A stretch of DNA of 64,000 bases from the NCBI RefSeq assembly GCF_042684585.1, contig NZ_JBHULS010000008.1:1-64000 (forward strand). The letters run 5' to 3'. The notes under the pieces are model-generated. The model was given only the letters and a program-made list of their open reading frames with translations, made no database searches and was not told where the DNA came from. The DNA comes from Algorimicrobium sediminis. GTDB taxonomy: Bacteria > Bacteroidota > Bacteroidia > Flavobacteriales > Flavobacteriaceae. The translations under genes were made by a program, and so were the position numbers. This document shows, piece by piece, positions 34,263-43,550 of this stretch (the first letter of the stretch is position 1; every line of letters begins with the position of its first letter).

Positions 34263-35504
34263 TTATCTAATTTTTAACGTAACAATGGTTATAATGGCTA
34301 GTAAAATACCTATAATCCAAAAACGGGTAACAATTTTACTCTCGTGGTAGCCCGACTTTTGGTAGTGGTGGTGTAAAGGTGCCATCTTAAAAATACGTTT
34401 GCCCACACCTGTTTTCTTTTTGGTATACTTAAACCAGCTAACCTGCATGACTACCGAAAGATTTTCAGCTAAAAAGATACCGCACAATACAGGTATAAGC
34501 CATTCTTTTCTAACAGCAATAGCAATTACAGCTATGATACCACCTATAGTTAAACTACCTGTATCGCCCATAAACACTTGTGCTGGGTACGCATTGTACC
34601 ACAAAAACCCAATAAGGGCGCCCACAAAAGCAGCTATATAAATTGTTATTTCCTCCACCCTGGGGATGTACATAATGTTTAAATAATCGGAAAAAATAAT
34701 GTTACCAGACACCCAGGCAAAAATACCCAAGGTTAGAACAATTATTGCCGAGGTACCTGCGGCCAAACCATCTATACCGTCGGTTAAATTAGCACCGTTA
34801 GATACCGCAGTAATAATAAAAATAGCCGCCAGGATAAAAACAATCCAAGCGTATTTTGCAAGATCCGGACTAATCCAGGTTATTAAGTCGGCGTAATCAA
34901 ATTCATTTTGTTTTACAAAAGGAATGGTGGTTTTGGTAGACTTCTCTTCCATTTGAAACAATTTAGAAGAAGCCACCTCTGGATTGGCTGCCAGAATTTC
35001 TTGCTGTTGCGCTTGTGGTAGTTTTTCTTTTAGTGTAACGTCTGGATGAAAATACAATGTAGCGCCTACAATAATACCCAAACCTATTTGGCCTAACACT
35101 TTAAATCGTCCTTTTAAGCCCTCTTTATCGTTTTTAAACTTTTTAATATAATCATCAATAAAACCAATGGTACCCATCCATAGCGTGGTAATTACCAAAA
35201 GAATGATGTAAATATTTTCAAGTTTTGCGAACAGTAAAACAGGGATTAGCGTAGCAAGAATTATAATAACACCGCCCATTGTAGGGGTACCAGCTTTTTC
35301 TACCTGACCTTCTAATCCTAAATCCCGAATGGTTTCGCCAACTTGTTGTTTTTGAAGAAAACGAATAATGCGCCGACCAAAAATAGTTGAAATTAGCAAC
35401 GACAATATAATGGTTACCGCGGCTCGGAATGATATAAAACCAAACAAGGCGGAGCCCGGGAAGTCATAATAGGTGTCTAAATATTCAAAAAGGTAATACA
35501 GCAT
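34263..35504 (-). CDS. mraY: Phospho-N-acetylmuramoyl-pentapeptide transferase
   Basis: This 413-residue polytopic enzyme makes lipid I from UDP-MurNAc-pentapeptide and undecaprenyl phosphate. TPTMGGVIII, GFIDDYIK, NLTDGIDGLAAGTS, FMGDTGSLTIGG and the HHHYQKSGYHESKI loop appear in family order. A stretch of about 50 residues between helices (EKLPQAQQQEILAANPEVAS onward) enlarges one periplasmic loop relative to E. coli MraY, common in Bacteroidota. It starts one base after murE ends. Confidence 0.97.
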   Translation of the reverse strand: MLYYLFEYLDTYYDFPGSALFGFISFRAAVTIILSLLISTIFGRRIIRFLQKQQVGETIRDLGLEGQVEKAGTPTMGGVIIILATLIPVLLFAKLENIYIILLVITTLWMGTIGFIDDYIKKFKNDKEGLKGRFKVLGQIGLGIIVGATLYFHPDVTLKEKLPQAQQQEILAANPEVASSKLFQMEEKSTKTTIPFVKQNEFDYADLITWISPDLAKYAWIVFILAAIFIITAVSNGANLTDGIDGLAAGTSAIIVLTLGIFAWVSGNIIFSDYLNIMYIPRVEEITIYIAAFVGALIGFLWYNAYPAQVFMGDTGSLTIGGIIAVIAIAVRKEWLIPVLCGIFLAENLSVVMQVSWFKYTKKKTGVGKRIFKMAPLHHHYQKSGYHESKIVTRFWIIGILLAIITIVTLKIR

Positions 35505-35505
35505 C

Positions 35506-36969
35506 TTATTTATCTAATTCGTTTAAAGTTTCTTTCACCGTTTTAAAATCGTCGAAATTAAGGCGCTGTCCTTGAATTTCTTGATATGTTTCATGGCCCT
35601 TACCCGCAATAAGGATAATATCGTTAGGCCTAGCCAATTGGCATGCCGTTTTTATAGCTTGTTTCCTGTCGGTTATAGCCAAGGCCTTTTTATAATCTTG
35701 AGGCGCTACGCCAGCCATAACCTCGTTTATAATGTTTTCTGGATTTTCGGTTCTAGGGTTATCGCTTGTAATAATAACTTTGGTACTTAAAGCCGCTGCA
35801 ATGTGTCCCATTTTAGGGCGTTTTGTTTTATCCCGATCGCCACCACAACCAACCACCGTAATGAGCTCTTCATTTTTGGTACGAATACTATTTATGGTTT
35901 CCAACACATTTTTTAAAGCATCTGGTGTGTGGGCATAATCTACAATAGCTGTTATTTTAGAATCGGATATTAGGTATTGAAACCGGCCCGATACCGTATT
36001 TAAATTGCTTATTAAGCGCAGTACCTCAACCGTTTCCAGTCCTAATAATTTGGCTGTTGCATAAATAGCCAAGATGTTATAAGCATTAAAAGAACCAATT
36101 AAACGGGTCCACACCTCGTTTCCATTAATTTTTAACAACAACCCGGTAAGCTGATTTTCTAAAATTTGTGCCTGAAAATCGGCATAAGACTTCAGGGCAT
36201 AGGTATATTTTTTAGCGCTGCAGTTTTGAAGCATAACCATGCCATTTTTATCGTCGGCATTTGTAATAGCAAAAGCCTGTTTAGGTAAGCCATCAAAAAA
36301 GGCTTTTTTAACATCGCGGTAAGCTGCAAAGTTTTGGTGGTAATCTAGATGATCGTGAGACAAGTTGGTAAAAATACCACCAGCAAAATGCAAGCCTTCG
36401 GTTCGTTTTTGATGAATACCATGCGAACTAACTTCCATAAAACAGTATGCCACGCCTGCCTCGTTCATTTTTTTCAAATAGGCATTTATTGTTAACGAAT
36501 CGGGTGTGGTATGGGTAGCCTGGTAGGTTGTATTACCAATCATAATTTTTACGGTAGAAAGCAAGCCCACTTGATAACCCGCATCCCGGAAAAGTTGAAA
36601 TAGTAAACTGGCTACAGTGGTTTTACCGTTAGTACCGGTAACACCCACCAGTTTTAAATTAGCCGAAGGTTCGCCATAATAATTGGCAGCCATAATAGCT
36701 AAAGCACTGGAAGCATTGGACACCTGTACATACACCACATCTTTATAGATAATATCTGGTAAGTTTTCGCACACAACTGCCACACACCCATTGTCTATGG
36801 CGCTTTGAATGTAATCATGCCCATTGGTTAAGGCACCTTTAATAGCCACAAATACGTCATTTTTAACCACCTTTCTAGAATCGAATGCAATCGCATTTAC
36901 AGCCAAGTGTGTACTACCTGCAACCGATATTAGCGGAACTTTATACAATATGTCTTTTAAAATAATCAT
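35506..36969 (-). CDS. murE: UDP-MurNAc-tripeptide synthetase (meso-DAP type)
   Basis: This 487-residue ligase adds the third amino acid of the wall peptide. GVTGTNGKTTVASL forms the ATP loop (about 109-122), NLSHDHLDYH is in the central domain, and DYAHTPDAL starts the last domain. The specificity motif reads DNPR (in SDNPRTENPE), which is the meso-diaminopimelate signature, against D(D/N)P(N/A) in lysine-adding enzymes. The wall should therefore be DAP-type, as in other Bacteroidota. The start overlaps the stop of the upstream transpeptidase gene by four bases (ATGA), a coupling sign. Confidence 0.97.
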   Translation of the reverse strand: MIILKDILYKVPLISVAGSTHLAVNAIAFDSRKVVKNDVFVAIKGALTNGHDYIQSAIDNGCVAVVCENLPDIIYKDVVYVQVSNASSALAIMAANYYGEPSANLKLVGVTGTNGKTTVASLLFQLFRDAGYQVGLLSTVKIMIGNTTYQATHTTPDSLTINAYLKKMNEAGVAYCFMEVSSHGIHQKRTEGLHFAGGIFTNLSHDHLDYHQNFAAYRDVKKAFFDGLPKQAFAITNADDKNGMVMLQNCSAKKYTYALKSYADFQAQILENQLTGLLLKINGNEVWTRLIGSFNAYNILAIYATAKLLGLETVEVLRLISNLNTVSGRFQYLISDSKITAIVDYAHTPDALKNVLETINSIRTKNEELITVVGCGGDRDKTKRPKMGHIAAALSTKVIITSDNPRTENPENIINEVMAGVAPQDYKKALAITDRKQAIKTACQLARPNDIILIAGKGHETYQEIQGQRLNFDDFKTVKETLNELDK

Positions 36970-38972
36970 GACGTTATGAGTGTTACCGTTTGATTTCTTT
37001 TTACTTTTTCGCCTTTAGGCACCGATTGAAATTGCACTTTTCCGACGCCCTTAAATGTTACGTGTAAACCCATATTTTCCAACAGTGCTACCGCATCCAT
37101 TACAGGCAAACCAATAACACTAGGCATAATGGTTAAGTAGGTTTGCGCTGTTTTATAGTAAGAATCGTATTCCGAAACAACCGCCAAGTCGCGAACCTCC
37201 AAGGTTTCTACCTCATCTACAATAGGTGTATCGGTAAATATTTTTTGGGCAATGCGTTTAAACACAGGGCCAGAAACATCGGCTCCGTAATAACCCTTCT
37301 GAACACGTGGTTTATGAATGACTACAATACAGGAATATTTTGGGTTATCGGCAGGAAAATAGCCAGCGAACGAGGACACATAGCGCGGATTATCCTCCCA
37401 ATCTTTCATCCAATACTCCGATTTTGCTGTTCCTGTTTTACCTGCCATAGAGAAGTAAGGTGAATACAAGGAACTTCCTGTGCCACGCACCACCACATTT
37501 TTCAAAATTTCCTGAATCTCTTTAATCGTTTTATCCGATGCTATTTTACTGTTAATTATATGCTTGTCGAAAGACTCGATGTTCTTATCAAGTTCTTTTA
37601 CCTCTTTAATAAATCGCGGTTTTACCATAACACCATTATTAGCAATCGCATTATAAAACGTAAGCGTTTGAAGCGGTGTTAAAGCCATATTGTATCCATA
37701 AGCCATAGAGGGCAAGGCGTTTTTACTCCATATGTCATGACCTGGCTCGGGAATAACTGGTTTTCCTTCGCCTAAAATTGGTAAACCCAAGGGCTCGTGC
37801 AAAGACCAACTTTTAAGGCGGTTAATAAATTTAGTAGGTTGGCTAGCATAGTGATCGTTAATAATACTAGCAATACCAATATTGGATGACACCTCCAACA
37901 CCCGAGCCGCTGAAATCTTACCAAACCCGCCATGTTTAGAATCTGTTATAGCCCGATTGTAAAATACTTTACGTCCTTTTTTCGTATCAATTATAGTTGC
38001 GGTATCGATAACCTTATCTTCTAAGGCCGCCATGAGGGCCATCACTTTAAAGGTAGAACCAGGCTCATGCGATTCGCCAACGGCGTAATTCAATTTTTCG
38101 TAGTAGCCACCACTTTTAGTTTTGCCTAAATTAGAAATAGCACGGATTTCTCCTGTAGCAACCTCCATAACCACCACCGAACCATGTTCAGCATCGTAAA
38201 ATTCCAATTGCTGCAACAAAGCATGGTGCGCAATATCCTGCATATTTACGCTTAAGGTGGTATACACATCGTAACCATCGCGAGGCTCTATTTGATTATA
38301 ATCTACAATTGGTTTCCACTGGCCTTTTCCTATTTTTTGTTTTAAACGCCTTCCATCCGTTCCACGTAAGTACTTCTGACCAAAAGCACCATCAATGCCC
38401 GCACGTGTTGCATTACCCTCCTCATCAAAACGCTCGTAACCAATAGAACGTTGCGCAATACCACCCAACGGATGTTCGCGCTTGGTTGTTTGCTCCACTA
38501 TGAGACCGCCTTTAAATGCACCTAAATTTAATAATGGAAAATTACGCATGCGCACATAATCGCTGTAACCAATATCTCGCGCTAATAAATAGTACCGATT
38601 TCGGTTAGCTCGTGCTTTCCGAAGTTCCTTTTGGTAGTAAGCCGAGGGCTTTCCTAAAAATTTGGATAGCGAATCGCACAAGGGCTTTAAATACATTTCA
38701 AAACGGCTAGCGGTTGGCGTAATGGCATCGATACGGATATCGTATTTTGGCACAGAAGTAGCAAGTAAATTACCGTTTACAGAATATACGTTGCCCCTAT
38801 TGGCAGGAATAACTACGTTGTCTATATTTCGTTCCTCGGCCATGCTGCGATACTTTTCGCCTTGTACAAACTGAATACTTAAAAGTTTAAACACGACTGC
38901 CAGTGCGAAGATGAACATACATCCTGCCACAAAATACAATCGGTTTAATATGTTCTTCTCGTTTGTTGCCAA
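36966..38972 (-). CDS. ftsI: Division transpeptidase FtsI (penicillin-binding protein with PASTA domain)
   Basis: This 668-residue class B penicillin-binding protein cross-links septal peptidoglycan. It has a short cytoplasmic start, a transmembrane helix at about 11-33 and a dimerisation/pedestal domain to about 220. The transpeptidase domain carries active-site STFK at 306-309, SSN at 362-364 and KTG at 512-514. A C-terminal PASTA domain (about 610-668, PSVIGLPVMDAVALLENMG) is present; E. coli FtsI lacks it, but it is usual in this phylum. It ends overlapping murE by four bases and starts 6 bp after ftsL. Confidence 0.95.
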   Translation of the reverse strand: MATNEKNILNRLYFVAGCMFIFALAVVFKLLSIQFVQGEKYRSMAEERNIDNVVIPANRGNVYSVNGNLLATSVPKYDIRIDAITPTASRFEMYLKPLCDSLSKFLGKPSAYYQKELRKARANRNRYYLLARDIGYSDYVRMRNFPLLNLGAFKGGLIVEQTTKREHPLGGIAQRSIGYERFDEEGNATRAGIDGAFGQKYLRGTDGRRLKQKIGKGQWKPIVDYNQIEPRDGYDVYTTLSVNMQDIAHHALLQQLEFYDAEHGSVVVMEVATGEIRAISNLGKTKSGGYYEKLNYAVGESHEPGSTFKVMALMAALEDKVIDTATIIDTKKGRKVFYNRAITDSKHGGFGKISAARVLEVSSNIGIASIINDHYASQPTKFINRLKSWSLHEPLGLPILGEGKPVIPEPGHDIWSKNALPSMAYGYNMALTPLQTLTFYNAIANNGVMVKPRFIKEVKELDKNIESFDKHIINSKIASDKTIKEIQEILKNVVVRGTGSSLYSPYFSMAGKTGTAKSEYWMKDWEDNPRYVSSFAGYFPADNPKYSCIVVIHKPRVQKGYYGADVSGPVFKRIAQKIFTDTPIVDEVETLEVRDLAVVSEYDSYYKTAQTYLTIMPSVIGLPVMDAVALLENMGLHVTFKGVGKVQFQSVPKGEKVKRNQTVTLITS

Positions 38973-38978
38973 GTTGAA

Positions 38979-39296
38979 CTACTTTTTAGATTTGACTTTA
39001 ATTTTGGTTGGTGGTATTTCGGATATTGCCAATCCTTTTTGCTTCATTTTTAAAGCCACCACCGTTTCTTTTTTCAGCTCCATTAAATGGGTTCTACCAT
39101 CTACAAAGGCAGAGCGCAATTCCTTTGCTTCGTTATTAAGTTTTGCTATATGATGCACTTTTTTATCGGCACTATGCGAACTGGCAATCATTACAATAGC
39201 CAAAACAGACACAAACAAAATCATTCGCCAACTTTTTGGAGCATCCTCGTTTACTAAAAACGCACCTTTTAATATGTTATGGAATCCTTTTTTCAT
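38979..39296 (-). CDS. ftsL: FtsL-like cell division protein
   Basis: This is a 105-residue bitopic protein: a basic cytoplasmic part of about 22 residues, one transmembrane helix (about 24-43, MILFVSVLAIVMIASSHSAD), then a periplasmic helical stretch (KKVHHIAKLNNEAKELRSAF) of coiled-coil character and a Lys-rich tail. These are the features of FtsL, which pairs with FtsQ and FtsB and recruits FtsW and FtsI. Sequence identity in this family is very low, so the call rests on size, topology and its fixed place between rsmH and ftsI. Confidence 0.85.
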   Translation of the reverse strand: MKKGFHNILKGAFLVNEDAPKSWRMILFVSVLAIVMIASSHSADKKVHHIAKLNNEAKELRSAFVDGRTHLMELKKETVVALKMKQKGLAISEIPPTKIKVKSKK

Positions 39297-39338
39297 GCTT
39301 GCTTTTTTATATCAACAGCCACTTAATTTTATTAAAGT

Positions 39339-40235
39339 TTATATTTTTTTTGCGATGCGTAATTTGGCACTACGCGCGCGATTGTTCAGTTTTATCTCGG
39401 CTGCGCTTGGTACAATTAAACCCCCAACTTTTTTAAGAGGCACATCAAAATTACCATACATATCGCGCTCGGGCTCACCTTCAAAAAGCCCATTTCTAAT
39501 AAAGCGTTTAACCAACCTATCTTCCAATGAATGATAGGAAATAACACTTAATCTGCCACCAACAACCAACACCTCTGGCACTTGGATTAAAAACTTTTTT
39601 AACACCTCGATCTCCTGATTTACCTCAATCCGAATAGCTTGGTATATTTGTGCCAAAACTTTATTTTCCTTTCTGTGCTGTAAAAACGGCTTTAAGGCTG
39701 TTTTTAACTGTTCTGTTGTTATAATGAGCGCTTCCTCCCTATAAGTTACTATAGCCTGCGCCATGGCTTTTGCTTGCCGAAGCTCGCCATACTGCCAAAG
39801 CAATTTGCTTATTTCAGTTTCGGCGTACTCATTAACTACGTGGTATGCAGAGAGCGTACTTTTTTGATTCATCCGCATATCTAAATCTGCTTCAAATCGT
39901 GTAGAAAAGCCGCGTTCCGCCACATCAAATTGGTGAGATGACACGCCAAAATCGGCCAAAATACCATCTACTTTTTTTACCCCGTAAAACCTTAAAAACC
40001 GTTTCATGAATTCAAAATTTTCATGAATTAAAGTAAACCGATTATCTGGAAGGGTATTAGCTAAAGCATCTGGATCCTGATCGAAAGCAAACAACCGCCC
40101 GTTGCTACCCAACCGATTTAGAATTTCCTTGCTATGACCACCTCCACCAAAAGTGACATCTACATAAATGCCATCTTCCTTAATATTTAAACCATCTACG
40201 GTTTCTTTCAATAAAACAGGGTTATGATATTCCAT
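39339..40235 (-). CDS. rsmH: 16S rRNA (cytosine1402-N4)-methyltransferase
   Basis: This 298-residue SAM-dependent enzyme (MraW) methylates N4 of C1402 in 16S rRNA. It opens with the family's YHNPVLLKETVDGL, then the SAM loop VDVTFGGGGHSKEIL (about 24-38). DGILADFGVSSHQFD (about 90-104) and RGFSTRFEADLDMRM follow, and near the end VISYHSLEDRLVKRFI. Length is normal. The start overlaps the mraZ stop by 14 bases. Confidence 0.97.
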   Translation of the reverse strand: MEYHNPVLLKETVDGLNIKEDGIYVDVTFGGGGHSKEILNRLGSNGRLFAFDQDPDALANTLPDNRFTLIHENFEFMKRFLRFYGVKKVDGILADFGVSSHQFDVAERGFSTRFEADLDMRMNQKSTLSAYHVVNEYAETEISKLLWQYGELRQAKAMAQAIVTYREEALIITTEQLKTALKPFLQHRKENKVLAQIYQAIRIEVNQEIEVLKKFLIQVPEVLVVGGRLSVISYHSLEDRLVKRFIRNGLFEGEPERDMYGNFDVPLKKVGGLIVPSAAEIKLNNRARSAKLRIAKKI

Positions 40236-40692
40236 TAAAGCCTATGTCTTGTCCCATAACTTCTTCGGCTAGATCTGCAAAATCCACCGTTGCATCGTCA
40301 ATAGCTTGTTCATATTTATTTTTATCCCAGATCTCCACAATATTAATAGCCCCAGACATAACAATTTCTTTAGAAATAGCTGCAAAAGCAACCAAGTCTT
40401 TCGGTATTAACAACCTTCCTGTAGCATCTACTTCAATAATTTTGACACCTGCTGTAAACCGCCGAATAAAATCGTTGTTTTTTTTATTAAACCTATTCAA
40501 GCCGTTTAAGCTTTGCATAAGCGCTTCCCATTCGGACATAGGGTACAACTCCAAACACGGCTGAAAAACGGAACGTTTTAAAACAAAGCCGTTTTGCAAC
40601 ATAGGCGCTAACTGTTTTTTAAGCGCCACAGGTAACATAAGGCGGCCTTTGGCGTCTACTTTACATTCGTATGTTCCTATAAGTGAGCTCAA
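40222..40692 (-). CDS. mraZ: Transcriptional regulator MraZ
   Basis: This 156-residue DNA-binding protein has two AbrB/SpoVT-like halves, each with the swapped-hairpin signature: DAKGRLMLP at about 13-21 and DATGRLLIP at about 89-97. MraZ forms rings and represses or tunes its own dcw operon by binding short repeats upstream. Here three boxes spaced 10 bp lie just upstream of the -7 box. It is the first gene of the operon; the leader would be about 26 bases. Confidence 0.96.
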   Translation of the reverse strand: MSSLIGTYECKVDAKGRLMLPVALKKQLAPMLQNGFVLKRSVFQPCLELYPMSEWEALMQSLNGLNRFNKKNNDFIRRFTAGVKIIEVDATGRLLIPKDLVAFAAISKEIVMSGAINIVEIWDKNKYEQAIDDATVDFADLAEEVMGQDIGFNGIS

Positions 40693-40724
40693 AACAATTT
40701 TAGTTAGCTATTGGGTTTCAAATT

Positions 40725-40732
40725 CAAATATA
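40725..40732 (-). promoter_or_regulatory. Candidate -7 box of the dcw operon
   Basis: The minus strand reads TATATTTG, an exact TAnnTTTG match, 33 bp before the mraZ start. Instead of a TTG, the region where a -33 element should lie holds the three putative MraZ boxes. Confidence 0.55.
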
Positions 40733-40744
40733 TTGAAAATATTA

Positions 40745-40771
40745 CCACCTTTTACCACTTTTTACCACTTT
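40745..40771 (-). promoter_or_regulatory. Candidate MraZ operator: three 10-bp-spaced boxes
   Basis: Read on the minus strand, AAAGTGG at 40771-40765, AAAGTGG at 40761-40755 and AAGGTGG at 40751-40745 are each separated by TAA. The exact 10-bp spacing puts all three on one face of the helix. MraZ operators in other phyla are tandem short G-rich repeats (TGGGN in E. coli, AAAGTG-type in mollicutes). The boxes end 12 bp before the -7 box, so a bound MraZ ring would block the promoter. Confidence 0.55.
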
Positions 40772-40954
40772 GTTAATAATTTTTCCCTTAACGCCTACCT
40801 AAAAATTCCTGAATAGAAAAGAAAATTGGCTTAAAATCTACCAATCAAGCGTTTAAACACGGTATGTTATAGCAGTTTTAAAGTTATTAACAAGCGAAAT
40901 GACTTTCCAGTCTGTCACTTTTAATAAAAGTCCGATTATTCTGAATGATTTAAC

Positions 40955-40962
40955 TATATTTG
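40955..40962 (+). promoter_or_regulatory. Candidate -7 box of the alpha/beta hydrolase gene
   Basis: TATATTTG matches TAnnTTTG exactly. Transcription would start near 40969, about 18 bases before the ATG at 40987. A possible TTG start at 40960 lies within this box and is thereby ruled out. Confidence 0.6.
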
Positions 40963-40986
40963 TTTGAAGAAAAGACCAACAACTTA

Positions 40987-41751
40987 ATGGCTCATAGATT
41001 AAAAAAAGAAAAAAGTTATAGTTATATTGAAGTAGGCGAAGGAAAACCTCTCATTATTTTACATGGCTTAATGGGCGGCTTAAGCAATTTCGACTCGGTA
41101 ACCGACTACTTTAGCAAAAGAGGCTACCGCGTAATTATTCCAGAACTGCCAATTTACACCATGTCGTTACTGAAAACGAACGTAAAGAGTTTTGCCAAAT
41201 ACCTACACGAATTTATTACCCATAAAGAATTAGACCAAGTTATTTTGCTAGGCAACTCGTTAGGTGGCCACATAGGCTTGTACCATACCAAGTTATACCC
41301 AGAAAAAATAAAAGCTTTGGTAATAACAGGAAGCTCCGGACTGTATGAAAGCGCTATGGGTGGTAGCTACCCAAAACGAAGTGATTATGAAGTTATTAAA
41401 AAGAAAGCACAAGATGTTTTTTACGATCCTGAAGTAGCAACCAAAGCTATTGTAGACGAGGTTTACGAAACCGTTAATGACCGCAATAAACTCATAAAAA
41501 CCTTGGCCATTGCCAAAAGCGCCATTAGGCACAATATGGCTAAAGACCTACCCAAAATGTTTACACCAACCTGTATAATTTGGGGCAAAAACGATACGGT
41601 AACACCACCAGAAGTAGCAGAAGAGTTTAACGACTTATTACCCGACTCTGAACTGTTTTGGATTGACAAATGTGGTCATGCCGCCATGATGGAACACCCT
41701 GAAACATTTAATAGTATTTTAAGTGCTTGGTTAACTAAACGCGGCTTGTAA
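40987..41751 (+). CDS. Alpha/beta-fold hydrolase
   Basis: This is a 254-residue enzyme of the alpha/beta hydrolase fold. The oxyanion-hole HGLMGG is at about 25-30, the nucleophile elbow GNSLGG at about 88-93 (Ser), the acid Asp in WGKNDTVTPPE (about 207-217), and His in DKCGHAAMMEHP (about 231-242). The catalytic triad is complete. The substrate is unknown; family members include esterases, haloperoxidases and MenH-like enzymes, and nothing nearby narrows this. I start at ATG 40987, because the upstream TTG at 40960 is part of a promoter box. EngB follows after 38 bp on the same strand, so the two may share a transcript. Confidence 0.9.
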   Translation: MAHRLKKEKSYSYIEVGEGKPLIILHGLMGGLSNFDSVTDYFSKRGYRVIIPELPIYTMSLLKTNVKSFAKYLHEFITHKELDQVILLGNSLGGHIGLYHTKLYPEKIKALVITGSSGLYESAMGGSYPKRSDYEVIKKKAQDVFYDPEVATKAIVDEVYETVNDRNKLIKTLAIAKSAIRHNMAKDLPKMFTPTCIIWGKNDTVTPPEVAEEFNDLLPDSELFWIDKCGHAAMMEHPETFNSILSAWLTKRGL

Positions 41752-41789
41752 CAAAAAACCACTACTAACACTAATTACGCGAACTAGTT

Positions 41790-42404
41790 ATGGAAATTAA
41801 ATCGGCAGAATTTGTAATGAGTAATTCTGATGTTGCTAAATGCCCTAAAAACCCGCTACCGGAATATGCTTTTATTGGGCGCAGCAACGTAGGCAAGTCC
41901 TCGTTAATAAACATGCTAACCAACAGAAAAAGTTTAGCAAAAACATCTGGACGCCCGGGTAAAACGCAGTTAATTAATCATTTTTTAATAAACGCCAATT
42001 GGTATTTAGTAGATTTGCCGGGGTATGGTTATGCTCGGGTTTCTAAAAGTTCTAAAAAAACATTTCAAAAGTTTATAACCGATTATTTTAGGCAGCGGGA
42101 ACAATTAGTTTCAGCTTTTGTGCTAGTAGATATTAGGCATGAACCACAAAGTATAGATTTAGAGTTTATGGCTTGGATGGGCGAAAATGGCATTCCATTT
42201 TCCATTATTTTTACAAAAGCAGATAAACTAAAACCCAAGGCCATTGAAAAACATATAGCAGACTATACCGCCATAATGCTTCAAACATGGGAAGAAATGC
42301 CTAATTATTTTGTTACCTCTTCTTCAAAGCACATAGGAAAAGACCATTTACTAAATTACATTCAGCAAATAAACGACCAAATGAATACCGATAAAACCAA
42401 ATAA
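41790..42404 (+). CDS. engB: Ribosome biogenesis GTPase EngB/YsxC
   Basis: This is a 204-residue small GTPase needed for large-subunit assembly. The G1 loop is GRSNVGKSSLIN (about 27-38), G2 region SGRPGKTQ (about 53-60), G3 DLPGYGYA (about 75-82), G4 TKAD (about 144-147) and G5 SSSKH. The DLPGYGYARVSK stretch is diagnostic of this family among small GTPases. It follows the alpha/beta hydrolase gene by 38 bp; no terminator was seen between it and the convergent permease gene 49 bp on. Confidence 0.96.
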   Translation: MEIKSAEFVMSNSDVAKCPKNPLPEYAFIGRSNVGKSSLINMLTNRKSLAKTSGRPGKTQLINHFLINANWYLVDLPGYGYARVSKSSKKTFQKFITDYFRQREQLVSAFVLVDIRHEPQSIDLEFMAWMGENGIPFSIIFTKADKLKPKAIEKHIADYTAIMLQTWEEMPNYFVTSSSKHIGKDHLLNYIQQINDQMNTDKTK

Positions 42405-42453
42405 ATATTTGGATTTTTACATTTGTAGGTCGGTACAAAACCAGTTTTACACA

Positions 42454-43542
42454 TTAGGTTTTAACATCTAGGGCATCGCGCAGCGCATTACCCACAAGCA
42501 TAAAAGCCATTACCAAACTCATAATACAAATACCCGGGATAAGGGCTAAATAGGGTTTTCCTAAAATAATATAATTGTAATGATCTTTTATCATAGCGCC
42601 CCAACTAGCCATTGGTGGCTGTGCGCCAATACCCAAAAAGCTCAGACCGCTTTCAATAAGTATAGCCGCTGCAAAATTAGCTGCCGAAATAACAATAACT
42701 GGCGCCATAATGTTGGGCAAAATATGTCTGGATATAATCCGAAAATCTGTAAACCCCAAGGCGCGAGCAGCCGTAACATATTGCATTTTTTTTACGCTCA
42801 AAACCTGGCCACGCACCACACGCGCCACCTCTACCCACATAGTTAGGCCTACAGCAATAAACACCTGCCAAAAGCCTTTTCCCAGGGCCAAGGTAATTGC
42901 AATAACTAGCAACAACGTAGGTATAGACCAAGAAACGTTAATAAACCACATTATTAAAGCATCTGTACGCCCACCAAAATACCCAGCAACACTACCCATA
43001 AAGATGCCCAAAACCAAGGATATAAACACAGCAATGAATCCAATAAAAAAAGAAATTCTGGCGCCCACCAAAATTCTACTTAACAAATCGCGGCCATATT
43101 TATCCGTTCCAAACAAGAACGTTTTAGACTGAATAATATTGGTTTCAGACAGGCCGTTTAACGGTATGGATTTTGTTAAACCTTGCAAGCCATCGGTGGC
43201 GTACTCTGTATAATGTAAAATGGAATCCTGTATGTGATACTGACTAATAGGTATTTGGGTAGCAGGGACCTTGTTACCAAAAAACATAGCAGATAACACC
43301 GATTGCTTATTGGCAGTTTCCTGTGGCAGCACCAACATATTTACCTTAAATCCTGGTTTTTGCGAATGTATAGACACGTGCATTTGGTTGGCATACTCCG
43401 AATTATCGGGTGCTATAACGTAGGCAAACACCGCTACCAAACCAACCAAAATGATGAAGCCCAAACTAAAAACGCCCCAGAAATCTTTTTTAAATTTCTG
43501 GAGCGCTAATTTACTTAATGAGCTTGAATTACTAGAATGCAT
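42454..43542 (-). CDS. ABC transporter permease (OppC/DppC family)
   Basis: This is a 362-residue inner-membrane permease of the peptide/nickel ABC importer class. An N-terminal OppC-type helix (about 22-46) is followed by a periplasmic segment of over 100 residues. Five more helices and the EAA loop come after it (EVARVVRGQVLSVKKMQYV, with AARALGFTDFRIISRHILPN). The periplasmic stretch is longer than in E. coli OppC, as in other Bacteroidota copies. No OppA, OppB or ATPase gene is adjacent, so the partners must lie elsewhere. It follows the Prc-type protease gene by 8 bp on the same strand. Confidence 0.9.
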   Translation of the reverse strand: MHSSNSSSLSKLALQKFKKDFWGVFSLGFIILVGLVAVFAYVIAPDNSEYANQMHVSIHSQKPGFKVNMLVLPQETANKQSVLSAMFFGNKVPATQIPISQYHIQDSILHYTEYATDGLQGLTKSIPLNGLSETNIIQSKTFLFGTDKYGRDLLSRILVGARISFFIGFIAVFISLVLGIFMGSVAGYFGGRTDALIMWFINVSWSIPTLLLVIAITLALGKGFWQVFIAVGLTMWVEVARVVRGQVLSVKKMQYVTAARALGFTDFRIISRHILPNIMAPVIVISAANFAAAILIESGLSFLGIGAQPPMASWGAMIKDHYNYIILGKPYLALIPGICIMSLVMAFMLVGNALRDALDVKT

Positions 43543-43550
43543 GTAGTAGC

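Noticed and set aside
40960..40986. TTG start for the alpha/beta hydrolase
   Set aside because: The TTG overlaps a TATATTTG promoter box; the ATG at 40987 gives a normal protein.
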